Position numbers and translations under genes: made by a program
Shown here: positions 62,228-64,000 of the stretch, piece after piece
How positions within the stretch are numbered: the stretch's first letter is position 1
Layout: each line of letters begins with the position of its first letter
Assembly (NCBI RefSeq): GCF_031585635.1
Contig: NZ_CP134196.1
Location: 1,860,001-1,924,000, forward strand
Direction of reading: 5' to 3'
From: Paraburkholderia sp. FT54
GTDB lineage: Bacteria > Pseudomonadota > Gammaproteobacteria > Burkholderiales > Burkholderiaceae
DNA length: 64,000 nucleotides
Notes under the pieces: generated by a model
The model's input: the letters and a program-made list of their open reading frames with translations, nothing else
What the model was told of the DNA's origin: nothing
Databases searched by the model: none

Positions 62228-63142
62228 TCAGACTTCGGCATAGGCGATACCGGTGAGGTTGCCTTGCGCGAAGAGGAAGTTGCGCTGGTTCTTGCCATCG
62301 AGATCGGCGGAATAGACGGAGCCGCCCAGGTCCGTGACGAACATCCGGTTACCGGGAATGTCGAGCGCGATGCCGATTCCCTCCATCAGGTGCGTAACGA
62401 GGATTTCAGACGTGCCCGTTCCATCGATCGGCGCACGATTCACGCTATTGCCGCGCGGAGGATCGCCGCGGTCGGTCCAGTAAAGGACACGCTTCGCAAG
62501 GTCGAGCTCGAGGTCGATGGGCTCCGGCAACCGGTCGAACAGCACTTCGATGTCGGAGCGGTTTGACGGGTCTTCGCCCTGCGGGATGTCGATATTGGCG
62601 CGGAAGATGCGGCCCAGACCGGCGTTGTCCGGACCTTTCTGCGTCCAGTAGAGCTTGCCGTGCTTCGGATCGGTCGTGATTCCGACGCACCACCGGGTCT
62701 GGTCGAGCCGGTCCTGGTCGCCATGCCCGGTCGCGACCAGCGTTTCGACTTGTGAGCCGTCGAGGTTGGCGCGCATCACGCGCATACCTTCTCGATCGCA
62801 CCAATAGAGCTTGCCACCGGCCTTGTCGAGATGAATCTGCTTCGGTGTGTGCGTGACGCCTTGCGGGACAATGACTACGCGGTTCCCGCCATCCAGGTCG
62901 GCGCGTTCGATCGAGCCGTCGTGGAGGCCGATCGAACCCATGTTGGTCCAATAGATTTGACCGGCATCCACGTCCACGACAATGCCGTCCGGGAGGCGGC
63001 AATCCGCGACGATTGTCTTGAGGCCGGATCCGTCGGGATTGATCGAGTGAATTCGGCCACCGCTCAGTTCGAGGAAAAACAATCGGGCAGCGCGGGTTGC
63101 GTCCGTGGAAAGATGTGTTCCGTTGCCTTGGGGCACAGTCAT
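62228..63142 (-). CDS. YWTD beta-propeller protein
   Basis: A 304-aa protein with at least four LDL-receptor-type YWTD repeats (GQIYWTNMG, GKLYWCDREG, GKLYWTQKG, RVLYWTDRGD). They form a propeller of five to six blades. No signal peptide is seen. Such proteins are often encoded beside catabolic enzymes; the role is unknown, possibly a lactonase-like or binding function. It starts the three-gene run with a 21-nt gap to the dehydrogenase gene. Confidence 0.75.
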   Translation of the reverse strand: MTVPQGNGTHLSTDATRAARLFFLELSGGRIHSINPDGSGLKTIVADCRLPDGIVVDVDAGQIYWTNMGSIGLHDGSIERADLDGGNRVVIVPQGVTHTPKQIHLDKAGGKLYWCDREGMRVMRANLDGSQVETLVATGHGDQDRLDQTRWCVGITTDPKHGKLYWTQKGPDNAGLGRIFRANIDIPQGEDPSNRSDIEVLFDRLPEPIDLELDLAKRVLYWTDRGDPPRGNSVNRAPIDGTGTSEILVTHLMEGIGIALDIPGNRMFVTDLGGSVYSADLDGKNQRNFLFAQGNLTGIAYAEV

Positions 63143-63158
63143 GGTATGTCCTTTCGTG

Positions 63159-63374
63159 TCACTGCCATTGGAAGATAGACTGAATGTCAGGCGCGACCGT
63201 GTAGTGCCGGGTAGCGGTTTCGCCGATCATCGCGAAGGGATTGGGAAGCCAGCGGTCGGCGCGTGTGAGACCAAGCCATCTCTCCGGGACGGATTGCTGA
63301 ATCGGTCGCCGTGCATTGCCCGGCGGGACGTTCATCAGGCACCGCGGTTTCATCGAGGTACGCAGTGCAATCAC
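63159..63374 (-). CDS. Short ORF or gene remnant upstream of the YWTD gene
   Basis: A 71-codon frame ending 16 nt before the YWTD start. It reads PRCLMNVPPGNARRPIQQSVPERW, then NPFAMIGETATRHYTVAPDIQS. It has no obvious ribosome site or full-length family match and looks like the C-terminal part of a lost gene. Reality is uncertain. Confidence 0.3.
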   Translation of the reverse strand: MIALRTSMKPRCLMNVPPGNARRPIQQSVPERWLGLTRADRWLPNPFAMIGETATRHYTVAPDIQSIFQWQ

Positions 63375-63738
63375 CAGGCCGTGTTTGACTTGAACAGTTT
63401 TTGACGCCGATTTTCGGATGATAGTCGGCGCGATGAAGGACCGGTATTACATGAATATGGAATGCCCCCGAGGAAGCTATTGGCGCTTGACGCGTCATCC
63501 ATCAATCAACGCGAGCGAGATTGCAAAGGCGAGCTTGAGCAACAATTCCTCGATGTAGCGCAGGCTCAGATTGAACCGAAAATATCAGCGGACCACACTG
63601 CTGATGACGGCGGCCGTGAAGCGGGGACTGTGATAAAGCGATTTCGTCTCCTTCGTCGCCTCATTTTGCCGCCGCCTCACCACCAACCTGACAGTGCCCC
63701 GCGGATCGACGATAACCGGTCAACGGGCGCGGATAAAC

Positions 63739-64000
63739 TTAGGGTCTCGGGAACCCGAAGGTATCGGCGAGTTCACGCACATCGGTGAATCGCGGTATCT
63801 CGTTCGATATTTCGGCAGCCATGCTCGCCTTCGCGACGGCTCCCGACGCTCCGCTAGCCGGCGCTGCGGGTGCCGGTATCGGACATGCGCTGCCGAACGG
63901 TCCCGGAGCGACCGGAATCGCCGGCGCGTCAGTACGCGCCGGACGAGTGAAATCCAGAGCGTACGCAAGATTGAACGTGCCGGGAGCATTGCCGCGTACG
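63739..64000 (-). CDS. Partial gene crossing the right edge (3' end only)
   Basis: A stop-free minus-strand frame enters from the right edge and ends at TAA (63739-63741), giving 87 codons. The product has a Pro/Ala-rich middle and a C-terminal ISNEIPRFTDVRELADTFGF. Composition looks coding, but no family is recognised. Between 63375 and 63738 I see no convincing gene. Confidence 0.35.
   Translation of the reverse strand, partial: VRGNAPGTFNLAYALDFTRPARTDAPAIPVAPGPFGSACPIPAPAAPASGASGAVAKASMAAEISNEIPRFTDVRELADTFGFPRP

Overview
The window comes from a high-GC beta-proteobacterium, most likely a Paraburkholderia (or close Burkholderiaceae) chromosome. This rests on gene content typical of that group (DUF3563 and DUF1289 proteins, a CqsS-type kinase, LysE/Lrp pair, pseudomonapepsin-type peptidase, large catabolic operons) and on strongly GC-biased third codon positions. 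No rRNA, tRNA or CRISPR array was recognised.

Layout. 1-9.7 kb: NAD synthetase, an RRM-type RNA-binding protein with a coupled 52-aa membrane peptide, small secreted proteins, two acid-type peptidases (S10 and S53), DUF1993, YnfA, DUF1289, and a LysE exporter divergent from an Lrp regulator. 9.8-12.8 kb: an SLC11/NRAMP transporter with Mg-transporter-like active-site substitutions behind a ~790-nt leader holding two small ORFs and an attenuator-like hairpin. 12.9-19.7 kb: OsmC, a DedA-PAP2-LssY fusion, an orphan response regulator followed by an exported hydrolase, and small envelope proteins.

20.2-27.4 kb: a probable cell-cell signalling module. It has an acyl-ACP-reductase-like enzyme, a CqsS-like membrane hybrid kinase (HK-REC-REC-Hpt), a convergent REC-HK protein and an ABC exporter. 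28-37.3 kb: an mdtABC-type RND efflux operon with its outer-membrane factor and a coupled leader ORF.

39.4-50.7 kb: a long minus-strand catabolic operon under a LysR regulator. Two-subunit hydroquinone 1,2-dioxygenase, a semialdehyde dehydrogenase and maleylacetate reductase convert hydroquinone to 3-oxoadipate. A hydroxyquinol 1,2-dioxygenase feeds the same intermediate, maleylacetate. A complete branched-chain-type ABC importer is embedded in the operon. Upstream of the LysR gene sit three 49-bp tandem repeats whose hairpin shows compensatory changes.

51-59 kb: the most unusual region. A six-gene, tightly packed minus-strand operon encodes three different dynamin-like GTPases, a coiled-coil protein and two small helical proteins. 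It is preceded by a near-consensus sigma-28 (FliA) promoter, a 47-aa membrane peptide and a decayed IS6-family transposase. 59.6-64 kb: a CoA-transferase, an L-carnitine-dehydrogenase-like enzyme and a YWTD beta-propeller protein, then poorly conserved sequence to the right edge.
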